Below, one piece after another: positions 1 to 8,783 of a stretch of 64,000 nucleotides of DNA. Every line of letters starts with the position of its first letter. Position 1 is the first letter of the stretch. Source of the stretch: an uncultured Erythrobacter sp. (GTDB lineage Bacteria; Pseudomonadota; Alphaproteobacteria; Sphingomonadales; Sphingomonadaceae). Both the position numbers and the translations under genes were made by a program. The stretch is taken from positions 1 through 64,000 of the forward strand of contig CANMMR010000010.1 in the NCBI GenBank assembly GCA_947499095.1, read 5' to 3'. A model generated the notes under the pieces. That model searched no databases. It had not been told where the DNA came from and was given only the letters and a program-made list of their open reading frames with translations.

Positions 1-60
1 AATATCAAGACCTTCATGGCAACCATCGCCATCGCAGCCTTCGTCACGTGGTGGCTCTAA
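1..60 (+). CDS. C-terminal tail of an unidentified protein (partial)
   Basis: The first 60 bases read in frame 1 as NIKTFMATIAIAAFVTWWL followed by TAA. The tail is hydrophobic and could be a terminal membrane helix. Only 19 residues are inside the window, so no family can be named. Confidence 0.5.
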   Translation, partial: NIKTFMATIAIAAFVTWWL

Positions 61-244
61 TGAGTCCGGACCCTAGTGCAGATGAGAACGGGTTGACCCA
101 TTTTGGCACGAGGCGAGAGTTAACGTTTCCTTCGGACTCGACTCAGTACCCGCAAGAGAGTAATACCGTCTTATACAAAAATTGAGGTCGCTGAATTCTC
201 TCAGAATTTTAGTCGTTCCTTCGGGTCGAACGGAGGACAATACG

Positions 245-958
245 ATGCATTCTGAACAAGCTATACCTTTGGCGATCATCAGCCGTAATACTCTTGCGCG
301 GGAAGGCATGCGCCGCATCCTGCATGGTGAGACGTTCGAGGTTGTACAATCGAGCAATACAAGTTCGTCCCTGACCGATGCGAATGCCGACTTCGCACCG
401 CGGATCGTCCTGTTGGACGAGAGCGATGAATGCTGTATCGCAACCGAGGTCGAACATATTCGCGAGCGATGCGCTGTCGCGCGCATTGTTGTACTGACCA
501 ATGAGTATGATTTCGACACCATGGTCGAGGCGTTCCGGTCGGGAATCCATGGCTATATCGTTAAATCGATCGATTGCGATCCGCTGATCGAATCGCTCAA
601 ACTCGTCCACCTTGGCGAGAAGGTCATGCCGAGCGAGCTGGCCAACCGCTTCCCGCAGCACTGGATCGACGAGACCTGCGCGAACAGTTCGCAAAGCGAC
701 ATGCTGGACCTGCTGTCCGATCGCGAGCTCGAGACATTGCGGTTCCTCGTGGTCGGTGCGCCGAACAAGGTCATTGCCCGCAGCCTGGATATCAGCGAGG
801 CAACGGTGAAGGTCCACGTGAAGGCGATCCTGCGCAAGCTCGACGTGCAGAACCGCACCCAGGCGGCCATCTGGGCCGTGCGCAACGGCATCAGCATTCA
901 GCAGATGCCGGCCGAGCAATTGCCGGCTCCCGAGACCGCTGAACCGCTAGGCATGTAA
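245..958 (+). CDS. LuxR/NarL-family response regulator-like transcription factor
   Basis: A 237-residue regulator with an N-terminal receiver-like domain (about 7-120) and a C-terminal LuxR helix-turn-helix (about 155-215, SDRELETLRFL...SEATVKVHV). The candidate phospho-acceptor is D58, and the conserved T85 and K107 positions are present. The acidic pair normally found after the first beta strand is missing: the sequence there is IISRN. The receiver may therefore be only weakly phosphorylated or constitutive. I chose ATG 245 because GGAGG at 232-236 sits 8 nt upstream; an in-frame start at 182 would add 21 residues without such a site. No sensor kinase lies beside it. The DNA-binding family is sure; its target is unknown. 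Confidence 0.85.
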   Translation: MHSEQAIPLAIISRNTLAREGMRRILHGETFEVVQSSNTSSSLTDANADFAPRIVLLDESDECCIATEVEHIRERCAVARIVVLTNEYDFDTMVEAFRSGIHGYIVKSIDCDPLIESLKLVHLGEKVMPSELANRFPQHWIDETCANSSQSDMLDLLSDRELETLRFLVVGAPNKVIARSLDISEATVKVHVKAILRKLDVQNRTQAAIWAVRNGISIQQMPAEQLPAPETAEPLGM

Positions 959-968
959 GCCCGTAATG

Positions 969-995
969 CCACTCCGGCGCTTGGCGTCGGGGTGG
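969..995 (+). terminator. Stem-loop after the LuxR-type gene
   Basis: A 12-bp imperfect stem (CCACTCCGGCGC / GCGTCGGGGTGG, loop TTG) lies 10 bp past the stop codon. There is no T run, so intrinsic termination is uncertain. Confidence 0.4.
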
Positions 996-1109
996 CGGCT
1001 GGACGGTGTGCAGGGATTTCCGGGCGCAGTCCCCCTCCCGACCCCCCGGGTCCCTGCCACTTCGCTACCGATGGCTTCCGGCTATCGGGTCGGACAGATC
1101 GTTCTTGTT

Positions 1110-1544
1110 CTATGAGTGCGTGTCATCGGGCTCGAACTCCAAGGCCGCACTGTTGATGCAATAGCGCATTCCGCCCCGGTCACGCGGGCCGTCCGGGAAC
1201 ACATGTCCCAAGTGACCGCCGCAATTGGAGCAGGTGACCTCCGTTCGGATCATCCCGTGGCTGGTGTCGCGGTGCTCGTCGACCGCGTCGCCTTCCGCCG
1301 GCGCGACGAAGGCCGGCCAGCCGCAGCCGCTGTTGTACTTGTCCTCGCTCTCGAACAGCTTTTGTCCGCAGGCGGCACAATAATACTCGCCCTCGTCGTA
1401 AAGCTTGTCGTACTTGCCGGTGAAGGCCCGTTCGGTGCCCGCTTCACGAAGCACGTGATATTGCTCGGGCGTCAGCTTCTCGCGCCATTCGGCGTCGCTG
1501 TGGATCGTCTTCTCTGTCACTTTCGGTCTTTCCATTTCTTCCAT
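1110..1544 (-). CDS. msrB: Peptide-methionine (R)-S-oxide reductase MsrB
   Basis: A 144-residue single-domain MsrB, which reduces methionine-R-sulfoxide in damaged proteins. The two zinc-binding CxxC pairs (CAAC and CSNC), the substrate-pocket motif GCGWPAF and the RYCINS motif with the catalytic cysteine near the C-terminus are all visible. Length is normal for the family. A second in-frame ATG at 1535 is an alternative start, since no strong ribosome site separates the two. It stands alone, convergent with the gene to its left and divergent from rpsT. There is no signal peptide, so it acts in the cytoplasm. Confidence 0.95.
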   Translation of the reverse strand: MEEMERPKVTEKTIHSDAEWREKLTPEQYHVLREAGTERAFTGKYDKLYDEGEYYCAACGQKLFESEDKYNSGCGWPAFVAPAEGDAVDEHRDTSHGMIRTEVTCSNCGGHLGHVFPDGPRDRGGMRYCINSAALEFEPDDTHS

Positions 1545-1737
1545 AGATTTTATCTAGGCCAACAGACGGAACAGACCAGTGTTCCGCCGCAGCCTCCATG
1601 CACCAAGCAATCGCTTGACGATTCGGGGTGGCGGAGCTAAGTGCGCCGCTTTCCGGCGGCCCTTGGCTGCCTTTTCGAAACGCCCAGACGAGATTTTCCG
1701 CCGCGCAGACATTCGGCGCGGCCTGACGAGGACAGAT

Positions 1738-1998
1738 ATGGCCAATACGCCGCAAGCCAAGAAGCGCATCCGCCGCAATGAACGCCGTGCCGAAATCAAC
1801 GGCGCCCGCATGAGCCGCATTCGCAACTATGTGAAGAAGGTCGAAGTGGCGATCGAAGGCGGCGACAAGTCGGCAGCGCAGGACGCGCTCAAGACAATGC
1901 AGCCCGAACTTGCGCGCGGCGTGGCCCGCGGTGTGATGCATAAGAACACGGCCGCTCGAAAGATGAGCCGCCTCAGCAAGCGCGTCGCCGCGCTCTGA
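1738..1998 (+). CDS. rpsT: 30S ribosomal protein S20
   Basis: An 86-residue, very basic protein ([21 protein letters not shown] start, [13 protein letters not shown] end) typical of bS20, which binds the 16S rRNA 5' domain. ATG 1738 is fixed by GAGGA at 1728-1732. An intrinsic-terminator-like hairpin follows. The rpsT-dnaA order seen here is common in alphaproteobacteria. Confidence 0.97.
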   Translation: MANTPQAKKRIRRNERRAEINGARMSRIRNYVKKVEVAIEGGDKSAAQDALKTMQPELARGVARGVMHKNTAARKMSRLSKRVAAL

Positions 1999-2035
1999 TT
2001 CGCCGGCCTTCAAGCCTGCTTCATTGCAATTTGAG

Positions 2036-2068
2036 AGGGGTCCGCCGCATCGCGCGCGGACCCCTTGT
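2036..2068 (+). terminator. rpsT terminator
   Basis: A perfect 10-bp stem (AGGGGTCCGC / GCGGACCCCT) with a 10-nt loop, followed by TTGTTG, lies 38 bp after the rpsT stop codon. Confidence 0.75.
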
Positions 2069-2422
2069 TGCATTCCGGTCACGTTCCGTCCCAGCGCTGC
2101 AATCGGACCGTCATGCAAGACTAGAGATTCCTGCGATTCGCCTGCCGTGACGAGGTGAAATGGCGGTAATTCAGGGGGTTGAACGGCAGCCTGCGGGCTA
2201 GGGGCGAGTCAACAAGATTATTTCCGATTTATTGCAGTTATCCCCCTTGCGACTCATTCGCCCGCCTGCCTAAAACATCCTCACCGGCACGGGACGGGAC
2301 AGCCCGCGCCTCACATTCGAACTGCAAGAGGGGAACCTCCGGAAGACACCGAATTCCGGGGTAGGGCGAAGCTTTGCCCGTTCCCTTTCACGCGACGGGA
2401 ACTGGTAGGATCGCGGAGGCCG
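2069..2422. other. rpsT-dnaA intergenic region, no gene
   Basis: About 350 bp without a supported gene. It contains an AT-richer patch around 2211-2250 (AGATTATTTCCGATTTATTG, then TTATCCCCC), the only place that resembles a degenerate DnaA box. I do not see the clustered boxes expected of oriC. The dnaA promoter presumably lies here. Confidence 0.4.
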
Positions 2423-3922
2423 ATGAGCTTCCGCGCTTGGGGGAAGTTTATGACTATGGGCAAGGGTGCCGACGCGACAAAAGCAAAACAGAAAATTCAG
2501 GACGATTTCATGGAAGATAGCGAAGCTGTAAACCTGGCTGCCGACTGGTCGGACATCAGCCAGGGCCTGCGCAAGGATCTCGGGCATCAGCTTCACAGCC
2601 AGTGGATCAAGCCGATCCAGGTTGGCGGGATCGACAAGGAAACCGGCACGCTCGACCTGTTCCTGCCGACCGAATTCAGCGCCAATTGGGTCAAGGACCG
2701 GTTCGCCGACCGACTGAGCCTCGCCTGGAAGATTGCGTGCAGCGACGTGCGCCACGTCAATATCCAGGTGCACCCGGGCCGCCGCCAGGTCGCCGACCTC
2801 CGCCTGCACTCCGATGGTCGCCGCCCGGCCAATGACGGCGCCGACAGCTCGATGATGGCGATCAGCGCCGACACGCTGGGCGACCGCGGCTTCACCTCCA
2901 GCGTCGGCCTCGACCCTTCGCTGACCTTTGCCGCCTTCATCACCGGCGAGGCCAATATTCTCGCCTTCAATGCAGCCCAGCGCATGAGCGCGACGGAAAA
3001 GCCGCAGTTCAGCCCGCTCTACCTCAAGGGCGCTACCGGCCAGGGCAAGACGCATCTGCTGCACGCCATCGGGCACACCTTCCTGCAGGCCCATCCCCGC
3101 AGCCGCATTTTCTACTGCAGCGCAGAGCGCTTCATGGTCGAATTCGTCCAGGCGCTCAAAGCCAACCAGATGCTCGAGTTCAAGGCCCGCCTGCGCAGCT
3201 TCGACCTGCTGCTGGTGGACGATATTCAGTTCATCATCGGCAAGGCCTCGGCCCAGGAAGAGCTGCTCTACACGATCGATGCGCTGCTGGCCGAAGGCAA
3301 GCGCCTGGTCTTCGCCGCCGACCGCGCGCCGCAGGCGCTCGACGGGGTGGAGCCGCGCCTGCTCTCGCGCCTCTCGATGGGCCTCGTTGCCGACATCCAG
3401 GCAGCCGATATCGAGCTGCGCAAGAAAATCCTGCACTCCAAGCTCACCAAGTTCGCGCCGCTGCAAGTGCCCGAGGACGTGCTCGATTTCCTCGCCCGCA
3501 CGATCACGCGCAATGTGCGCGAGCTGGTCGGCGGCCTTAACAAGCTGATCGCCTATGCCCAGCTGACCGGGCAGGAAGTCTCGCTCCAGCTGGCCGAGGA
3601 ACAGCTGACCGATATCCTGTCCGCCAATCGCCGCCGGATCACGATCGACGAGATCCAGCGCACGGTCTGCCAGTTCTATCGGATCGACCGCTCCGAAATG
3701 AGCAGCAAGCGCCGCGCCCGCGCCGTGGTCCGCCCGCGGCAGGTGGCGATGTATCTCTCCAAGGTGCTCACTCCGCGAAGCTATCCCGAGATCGGGCGCA
3801 AGTTCGGCGGACGCGACCATTCGACCGTCATCCACGCCGTGCGCCTGATCGAGGATCTGCGCCAGCGCGATGCCGATATGGACGGCGATGTGCGCAGCCT
3901 CCTGCGCCAGCTGGAGAGCTGA
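2423..3922 (+). CDS. dnaA: Chromosomal replication initiator protein DnaA
   Basis: An AAA+ initiator that binds DnaA boxes and opens oriC. The N-terminal helicase-loading domain begins around DWSDISQGLRKDLG. Domain III has a Walker A motif GATGQGKTH (about residue 203) and a Walker B motif LLLVDDIQF (about 262). Domain IV carries the DnaA signature GGRDHSTVIHA (about 461). The total of 499 residues includes an N-terminal stretch of uncertain status: ATG 2423 has GGAGG only 3 nt away, ATG 2450 follows GGGGGAA, and ATG 2510 (MEDSEAV) is a third candidate. The identity is not affected. Confidence 0.97.
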   Translation: MSFRAWGKFMTMGKGADATKAKQKIQDDFMEDSEAVNLAADWSDISQGLRKDLGHQLHSQWIKPIQVGGIDKETGTLDLFLPTEFSANWVKDRFADRLSLAWKIACSDVRHVNIQVHPGRRQVADLRLHSDGRRPANDGADSSMMAISADTLGDRGFTSSVGLDPSLTFAAFITGEANILAFNAAQRMSATEKPQFSPLYLKGATGQGKTHLLHAIGHTFLQAHPRSRIFYCSAERFMVEFVQALKANQMLEFKARLRSFDLLLVDDIQFIIGKASAQEELLYTIDALLAEGKRLVFAADRAPQALDGVEPRLLSRLSMGLVADIQAADIELRKKILHSKLTKFAPLQVPEDVLDFLARTITRNVRELVGGLNKLIAYAQLTGQEVSLQLAEEQLTDILSANRRRITIDEIQRTVCQFYRIDRSEMSSKRRARAVVRPRQVAMYLSKVLTPRSYPEIGRKFGGRDHSTVIHAVRLIEDLRQRDADMDGDVRSLLRQLES

Positions 3923-3960
3923 TCGCTCCACCCCGCATCCATCGCTAATACACGCCTGAT

Positions 3961-3986
3961 CGACAGCCCTGTGTACAGGGTTGTCG
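3961..3986 (+). terminator. Hairpin after dnaA
   Basis: An 11-bp stem (CGACAGCCCTG / CAGGGTTGTCG, one wobble pair) with loop TGTA lies between dnaA and the DUF983 gene. There is no T run; it could be a weak terminator or a regulatory site. Confidence 0.5.
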
Positions 3987-4018
3987 ACAGCGCGCGTGCG
4001 AGCGGCCAAAGGGCGTGT

Positions 4019-4441
4019 ATGGCCTCCGATCCATCGCGCTACGCCCTGCCTGCCTCCTTCGCCGAAACGCTCTGGCGCGGGGCGCGCTGCCGGTGTCCGC
4101 GTTGCGGCGAAGGCGCCCTGTTCCGCAAATGGCTCAAGCCTGTCGTCGAGTGCGAGCACTGCAAGCTGGACATCTCGGGCCAGCGGGCAGACGATTTTCC
4201 GGCCTATATCGCCCTGTTCGTGACCGGCCACTTGCTGGCCCCGGTGCTGATCTTCCTTGTAGCGGAGCTGGCGCTGGGCGCGATGACGATCGTCGCAATC
4301 ATCATCCCGCTGGCCGTCATAATGCTGGTCGCCCTCCTCCAGCCCTCGAAGGGCGCGGTGATCGGGATGCAATGGTGGAACGGGATGCACGGTTTCCGGA
4401 AAGAGCGCCCGCGCGAAGCTGACGAGGATGCGTCCGGATGA
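4019..4441 (+). CDS. DUF983 family membrane protein with zinc ribbon
   Basis: A 140-residue protein with an N-terminal zinc-ribbon-like segment (CPRCGEG ... CEHC) followed by two adjacent hydrophobic helices (about residues 65-110). This is the arrangement of DUF983 proteins, whose function is not established. I chose ATG 4019; an upstream in-frame GTG at 3971 would start inside the preceding hairpin. The stop codon overlaps the next start (ATGA at 4438), so it is probably co-translated with the MoeB-like gene. Confidence 0.8.
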   Translation: MASDPSRYALPASFAETLWRGARCRCPRCGEGALFRKWLKPVVECEHCKLDISGQRADDFPAYIALFVTGHLLAPVLIFLVAELALGAMTIVAIIIPLAVIMLVALLQPSKGAVIGMQWWNGMHGFRKERPREADEDASG

Positions 4442-5202
4442 GCCTGTCGGAAGATCGCCTCGACCGCTTCGCCCGCCATATCGTGCTGCCCGAGATCGGC
4501 GGCGCGGGGCAGGTGGCGCTCGCAAACAAGCACCTCGTGCTGGTCGGCCTTGGCGGCATCGGTTCGCCCGCATTGCAGTATCTCGCCGCAGCGGGGATCG
4601 GCAGGCTGACGCTGGTCGACGACGATAAGGTCGAGGCCAGCAACCTCCAGCGCCAGACGCTGTTCAACACGCGTGATGTTGGCCACGGCAAGGCGGTGAT
4701 CGCCAAACGCTGGGTCAGCACGTTCGACCCTGCGCTCGACGTGACGATCAGCGACCGGCGCATCACGACCGAGAATGCACACCGCCTCGTCGTCGGGGCC
4801 GATCTGGTGCTCGACGGAACGGACAACTTCGCGACCCGGCTGGCGATTTCCGACGCCTGCGTGGCCGAGCGCGTGCCGCTTCTGTCGGCCGCCGTCGGCC
4901 GCTTCCAGGGCCAGGTCGGTGCATTCGCGGGGCACCTGCCGAATGAGGCCTGCTATCGCTGTTTCGTCGGCGACGCCTTCGACGCTGAGGACTGCGATAC
5001 CTGTGCCGAGGAAGGCATGCTGGGCGCGATGGCCGGCTGGGCGGCGACCTTCGCCACGCTGCAGGCAGTGCGAGCGTTGCTGGGGCCGTCAGGCAACATG
5101 CCGGATATCGACTGGGGGCGGGTCTACCTGCTCGACGGACTCAAGCCCGACATGCGCAGCTTCGCGATTGCAAAGGATCCGGCCTGCAAGGGGTGTTCCT
5201 GA
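4438..5202 (+). CDS. moeB: HesA/MoeB/ThiF-family adenylyltransferase
   Basis: A 254-residue E1-like enzyme that adenylates the C-terminus of a small sulfur-carrier protein such as MoaD or ThiS. The nucleotide-binding loop GLGGIGSP (about residue 39) is present, with the acidic DDD at the end of the next strand and the SNLQRQ motif. A zinc site is formed by CYRC and the terminal CKGC. The loop CDTCAEEG occupies the place of the conserved catalytic region. There is no rhodanese extension, which fits MoeB of molybdopterin synthesis rather than MOCS3-like fusions. It overlaps the DUF983 gene by ATGA. MoeB versus ThiF cannot be settled by context alone. Confidence 0.82.
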   Translation: MSLSEDRLDRFARHIVLPEIGGAGQVALANKHLVLVGLGGIGSPALQYLAAAGIGRLTLVDDDKVEASNLQRQTLFNTRDVGHGKAVIAKRWVSTFDPALDVTISDRRITTENAHRLVVGADLVLDGTDNFATRLAISDACVAERVPLLSAAVGRFQGQVGAFAGHLPNEACYRCFVGDAFDAEDCDTCAEEGMLGAMAGWAATFATLQAVRALLGPSGNMPDIDWGRVYLLDGLKPDMRSFAIAKDPACKGCS

Positions 5203-5261
5203 AAACGCAGGCAGCAGAATTACGGTAAGCACAACAGGCAAATCATCGAGCGCCCGCCGAC

Positions 5262-5825
5262 CTATTGATCGGGGCAGGCGACGTAAGTCTGGCTTTCCCC
5301 GCCGCCTTGTCGGATGCGGATGCGGTCCTCCGTCTCGCGGGCGAGATAGACCACGCGATTTTCGGTTCCCCCTTCCGGGTTCTCGAAGGGATAGGTCACG
5401 GCGAGGGCATAGCCGTTCACGCGAATGTCGCTGGCAAAGCCGCCGTCTTCGAAGAAAATAACCCGGTCGTCCTGTACCGTCACGCGGTAGAAGCTGCGCG
5501 CGGAACAATTTTCAGGCGAGGTCGCCCAGGTTCCGTGGAAAGCCGCCGGGATCGCTTGCACTTCGCTGCGCGCGCTGGCGTTTGAGGTAGAACCATTCGT
5601 GGGCGGGTCCACGTCCTCCGAGGAGCCATCCGCAGCATCGTCACGCTCCATTGCATCCATGGCAGCGTCCGCACCCCCGGCAGACATGTCGTCCATCGCG
5701 CTGTCGTCTGCCGAGGCGCTCGGCATCGCGCCGGCCATATCGGCTTCGGGCTCGGCGGCCGGCTCCTGACCGGAACAGGCGGCGAGAATCAGGGCGAGTG
5801 CGGCAGCGCTAGCAATCTGCTTCAT
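5262..5825 (-). CDS. Hypothetical lipoprotein
   Basis: A 187-residue protein starting MKQIASAAALALILAAC, a clear lipoprotein signal with lipobox LAAC. It is therefore expected to be lipid-anchored in the envelope. A low-complexity acidic Asp/Ala/Met-rich linker (about residues 25-85) is followed by a compact domain with two cysteines (ENCSARSF and the terminal YVACPDQ) that may form a disulfide. No family recognised. ATG 5825 is chosen because it gives the signal peptide directly. The gene ends facing the MoeB-like gene. Confidence 0.75.
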   Translation of the reverse strand: MKQIASAAALALILAACSGQEPAAEPEADMAGAMPSASADDSAMDDMSAGGADAAMDAMERDDAADGSSEDVDPPTNGSTSNASARSEVQAIPAAFHGTWATSPENCSARSFYRVTVQDDRVIFFEDGGFASDIRVNGYALAVTYPFENPEGGTENRVVYLARETEDRIRIRQGGGESQTYVACPDQ

Positions 5826-5866
5826 GGGGCTGGAATTCCGTCGCCGCTCGAGCGTTCCGACAGGCC

Positions 5867-6568
5867 TCAATTCTCCAGCAGCGTCTCGACCCATTCGGGG
5901 ACCAGTTCGCTGGCCCTGCCCTGCCTGCTTTCGTCGAACCAGCCAGAGCCTTGGCTGCGCTCGAGATTGAGTTCCAGCGTGCGCGCGCCAAGGCTACGCG
6001 CATCTCGCACGAACCCGGCGGCGGGATAGACTGCGCCGGAAGTGCCGATGCTGACGAACAGGTCTGCCGTGCGAAGCGCAGCATAGATGCGCTCCATTTC
6101 GTAGGGCATCTCGCCGAACCAGACGACGTCGGGCCTCAGCGCATTCGTCCCGCAGGCGGGGCATGGCGGGCGGTCCGCCAGCGTGCCGGTCCAGGGGTTC
6201 TTCGCATCGCAGGCGGTACACCAGGCGTTGAGATGCGTGCCATGCATGTGCAACACCCGCTTGGCGCCTGCGCGCTCATGCAGGTCGTCTACATTCTGTG
6301 TGACGATCAGGAGGTTCCCTTCCCAGTGCTCGTCCAGCCGGGCGAGCGCGTCATGCGCGGGGTTGGGCTGCTTCGTCTGGATCGCCTCGCGCCGCATGTC
6401 GTAGAAGCGCAGCACCAAGTCTGGGTCGCGCGCGAAGCCTTCGGGCGTGGCGACGTCCTCGACCTTGTGCTGTTCCCACAATCCGCCTTCGCTGCGGAAG
6501 GTATCGATCCCGCTCTCGGCGGAAATACCCGCGCCGGTCAGGATCACGATGTTGCGAATGCTACCCAT
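5867..6568 (-). CDS. cobB: NAD-dependent protein deacylase (sirtuin, CobB-type)
   Basis: A Sir2-family enzyme that removes acyl groups from lysines using NAD. NAD-binding motif GAGISAESGIDTFR is at the N-terminus, TQNVDDLHERAG in the middle, and the catalytic His is in HMHGTHLNAWC. Zinc is held by CTAC and CPAC. Start ATG 6568 (MGSIRNIV) places the Rossmann strand as in class III bacterial sirtuins; ATG 6577 and an earlier start at 6604 are possible. It is divergent from dapB, with fewer than 40 bp between the two starts, so their promoters must overlap the 5' ends. Confidence 0.93.
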   Translation of the reverse strand: MGSIRNIVILTGAGISAESGIDTFRSEGGLWEQHKVEDVATPEGFARDPDLVLRFYDMRREAIQTKQPNPAHDALARLDEHWEGNLLIVTQNVDDLHERAGAKRVLHMHGTHLNAWCTACDAKNPWTGTLADRPPCPACGTNALRPDVVWFGEMPYEMERIYAALRTADLFVSIGTSGAVYPAAGFVRDARSLGARTLELNLERSQGSGWFDESRQGRASELVPEWVETLLEN

Positions 6569-6603
6569 CCCCGCCATGAACCATAGGGCACAAGGGAGTG
6601 GCA

Positions 6604-7332
6604 ATGGCGAATATCGGCGTAATCGGCAGCAAGGGCGCCATGGGCGAGGCGCTGCGGCGCGTGATCGAGGCCTCGGGCCACGATTATGCCGGAGGCGTCG
6701 ACAAGGGCGACGACGTGGGCGATCTGGCCGATGTAAGCGACGTGCTCGTCGATTTCTCCGCCCCGGCGGCGCTGCAGGCGAACCTCCATGCCGCGATCGG
6801 TGCGGGCGTGCCGATCGTGATCGGGACCACGGGGCTGGAGCCGGGCCACCACGAAGCGATCGACCATGCCGCGCGGGCGGTGCCGGTCTTGCAGACGGGC
6901 AACACCTCGCTCGGCGTCACGCTGCTGGCTCATCTGGTGCAGGAAGCCGCCGCGCGGCTCGGGCCGGACTGGGATATCGAGATCGTCGAGATGCACCATC
7001 GTCGCAAAGTGGATGCGCCCAGCGGCACCGCGATCCTGTTGGGCGAGGCTGCGGCGCAAGGGCGCGGGATCGACTTCGCCACCAACCGGGAGAGCGGTCG
7101 CGACGGGCAGACCGGCGCGCGCGAACGCGGCGCCATCGGCTTCGCCGCCCTGCGCGGCGGGACCGTGGCGGGAGAGCACAGCGTGATCCTTGCGGGAGAG
7201 CAGGAGCGCATCACTCTCTCCCACAGCGCCGAGAACCGCGAGATTTTTGCGCGCGGCGCCATCAAGGCAGCCGACTGGCTGAAGGGCCGCGAACCGGGAC
7301 GCTACACGATGGAGCAGGTGCTGGGGCTTTGA
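6604..7332 (+). CDS. dapB: 4-hydroxy-tetrahydrodipicolinate reductase
   Basis: A 242-residue DapB of the lysine/diaminopimelate pathway. The NAD(P)-binding loop is GSKGAMG near the N-terminus and the substrate/catalytic motif is EMHHRRKVDAPSGTA (about residues 127-141). ATG 6604 follows GGGAG at 6594-6598; a GTG at 6598 would add two residues. The next gene's TTG start overlaps the dapB stop (TTGA), suggesting an operon dapB-membrane protein-nth. dapE of the same pathway lies 3 kb away on the other strand. Confidence 0.95.
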   Translation: MANIGVIGSKGAMGEALRRVIEASGHDYAGGVDKGDDVGDLADVSDVLVDFSAPAALQANLHAAIGAGVPIVIGTTGLEPGHHEAIDHAARAVPVLQTGNTSLGVTLLAHLVQEAAARLGPDWDIEIVEMHHRRKVDAPSGTAILLGEAAAQGRGIDFATNRESGRDGQTGARERGAIGFAALRGGTVAGEHSVILAGEQERITLSHSAENREIFARGAIKAADWLKGREPGRYTMEQVLGL

Positions 7333-7679
7333 AGGGTTTCGCCATCGGCTGTGGCCTTGCACTGGCCACCCTGTTCAGCGCGATCGGTTACGTGATGAGC
7401 ATACCGGAGGCAGGCGTGACCTATTCGTGGCCGCTGTTAGCAGGCTTGGCGTCAATGATCGGACTACCGGCAGGCTATGCGTCGCTGGTGCAGACTCCGG
7501 CCCCGTGGCAATTCGGGCTGATCGGCTTCGCAGTGATGCTCGCGGTGCTGGTCGCTCTGGCGCTGCCGTTCCTGTCGAACCCGGACCTCCAAGCGGCCCA
7601 TGGCGGCCGAATGATCGTCTGGGGCGTGTTGTGGAGCGTCGCGACCTTCCCCTTCATCCGGACCGCCAGCAAGCGATGA
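7329..7679 (+). CDS. Small integral membrane protein, unknown
   Basis: A 116-residue hydrophobic protein with about four membrane segments (GFAIGCGLALATLFSAIGY; a WPLLAGLASMIGLPAGY helix; FGLIGFAVMLAVLVALALPF; a C-terminal MIVWGVLWSVATFPF helix). The start is inferred to be TTG 7329, which overlaps the dapB stop codon. Its own stop overlaps the nth start (ATGA), so it is sandwiched in a translationally coupled operon. No family recognised. Confidence 0.65.
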   Translation: MKGFAIGCGLALATLFSAIGYVMSIPEAGVTYSWPLLAGLASMIGLPAGYASLVQTPAPWQFGLIGFAVMLAVLVALALPFLSNPDLQAAHGGRMIVWGVLWSVATFPFIRTASKR

Positions 7680-8326
7680 CCAAGGACCAGATTTTCGAAT
7701 TCTTCCGCCGCCTCGCCGAGGACAATCCCTCGCCCGAGACCGAACTGGAATATGGCAATTGCTACCAGCTGGTGGTGGCCGTGGCGCTCTCGGCGCAGGC
7801 GACCGACGTGGGCGTGAACAAGGCCACCCGCGCGCTGTTTCGCGAGGTCGAGACGCCGCAGCAGATGCTGGCGCTGGGCGAAGAGGGGCTGAAGGAGCAC
7901 ATCAAGACCATCGGCCTGTTCAATTCCAAGGCGAAGAACGTGATCGCGCTCAGCCAGCTGCTGGTCGACGAATATGGCGGCGAGGTGCCCGCCACGCGCG
8001 AGGACCTCGTGCGGTTGCCCGGCGTGGGCCGCAAAACGGCCAATGTCGTGCTCAACTGCTGGTTCGGGCAGGAGACCTTCGCGGTCGACACGCACATCCT
8101 GCGCGTCGGCAACCGCACCGGCCTCGCCAAGGGCAAGACGCCCGAACAGGTCGAGGCGAAACTCGAAAAGCGCGTGCCCCAGCCCTTCCGGCTAGGCGCG
8201 CATCACTGGCTGATCCTGCACGGCCGCTATGTCTGCAAGGCGCGGACGCCGGAGTGCTGGCGGTGCAAGGTGGTGGATTTGTGCAGCTACCGGAAAAAGG
8301 TGCTGGAGAAGCCGAAGGGGCGGTGA
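7676..8326 (+). CDS. nth: Endonuclease III (DNA glycosylase/AP lyase)
   Basis: A 216-residue base-excision repair enzyme acting on oxidised pyrimidines. The helix-hairpin-helix LPGVGRKTANVV contains the catalytic lysine, and VDTHILRV contains the catalytic aspartate. The C-terminal 4Fe-4S cluster ligands fit the classic Cx6Cx2Cx5C spacing (CKARTPEC, CWRC, CKVVDLC). Length is typical. ATG 7676 overlaps the upstream stop by 4 nt. Confidence 0.96.
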   Translation: MTKDQIFEFFRRLAEDNPSPETELEYGNCYQLVVAVALSAQATDVGVNKATRALFREVETPQQMLALGEEGLKEHIKTIGLFNSKAKNVIALSQLLVDEYGGEVPATREDLVRLPGVGRKTANVVLNCWFGQETFAVDTHILRVGNRTGLAKGKTPEQVEAKLEKRVPQPFRLGAHHWLILHGRYVCKARTPECWRCKVVDLCSYRKKVLEKPKGR

Positions 8327-8339
8327 GAATAAGAAGCTC

Positions 8340-8768
8340 TCACTGTGCCTTTTCGGAGGCTTGGTGAATCACTGCCGCAAAATCCTTCGGTCGTTTTAGC
8401 CGGAGTCGAAATTTCTTGCCGTTCTTCAAACGAACTGTGGTGTTGAGCGGCCACATGGACGACCTCACGTCCACATTTGCTATCGATGACAGCCATTCCG
8501 CTTTCTCCATTCGGTATACCTCGGGAAGAAAGAACAGAGTGAATGGGAAGGTTGGCGTAACCGCCAAGATTTCGGGCGTCACGACCACGAGCAAGCATCG
8601 TTGAGCCCAAGGTGCCCCAGCGCGCTTCTCTACGTAGATCGCGTTTTCCGGAATAGCAGGAAAGATCGGCTTTCCACTTTTCCTTCGGTAGATAATCGAA
8701 GCGATCGCAATCGAGAATATCCACAGGATGGATAGGCCAAGCTGCAAGCCAAAGCCATCAAACATCAC
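8340..8768 (-). CDS. Hypothetical membrane-anchored protein
   Basis: A 142-residue protein with one N-terminal membrane helix (LGLSILWIFSIAIASIIY) and a soluble basic C-terminal part (KNGKKFRLRLKRP). A less hydrophobic middle region contains FPFTLFFLPEVYRM. No family recognised. It is convergent with nth and downstream of the symporter gene in the same direction; the first two codons are both Met. Confidence 0.55.
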   Translation of the reverse strand: MMFDGFGLQLGLSILWIFSIAIASIIYRRKSGKPIFPAIPENAIYVEKRAGAPWAQRCLLVVVTPEILAVTPTFPFTLFFLPEVYRMEKAEWLSSIANVDVRSSMWPLNTTVRLKNGKKFRLRLKRPKDFAAVIHQASEKAQ

Positions 8769-8783
8769 GGTCAGATCGCCTAA

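Noticed and set aside
2211-2250. Possible oriC upstream of dnaA
   Set aside because: Only one degenerate DnaA-box-like sequence is present, without the cluster of boxes needed.
2270-4573. A 767-codon open frame on the minus strand across dnaA
   Set aside because: It is the antisense shadow of dnaA and the DUF983 gene in GC-rich sequence; composition is low-complexity (Ala/Arg/Gly/His-rich) and no family pattern appears.
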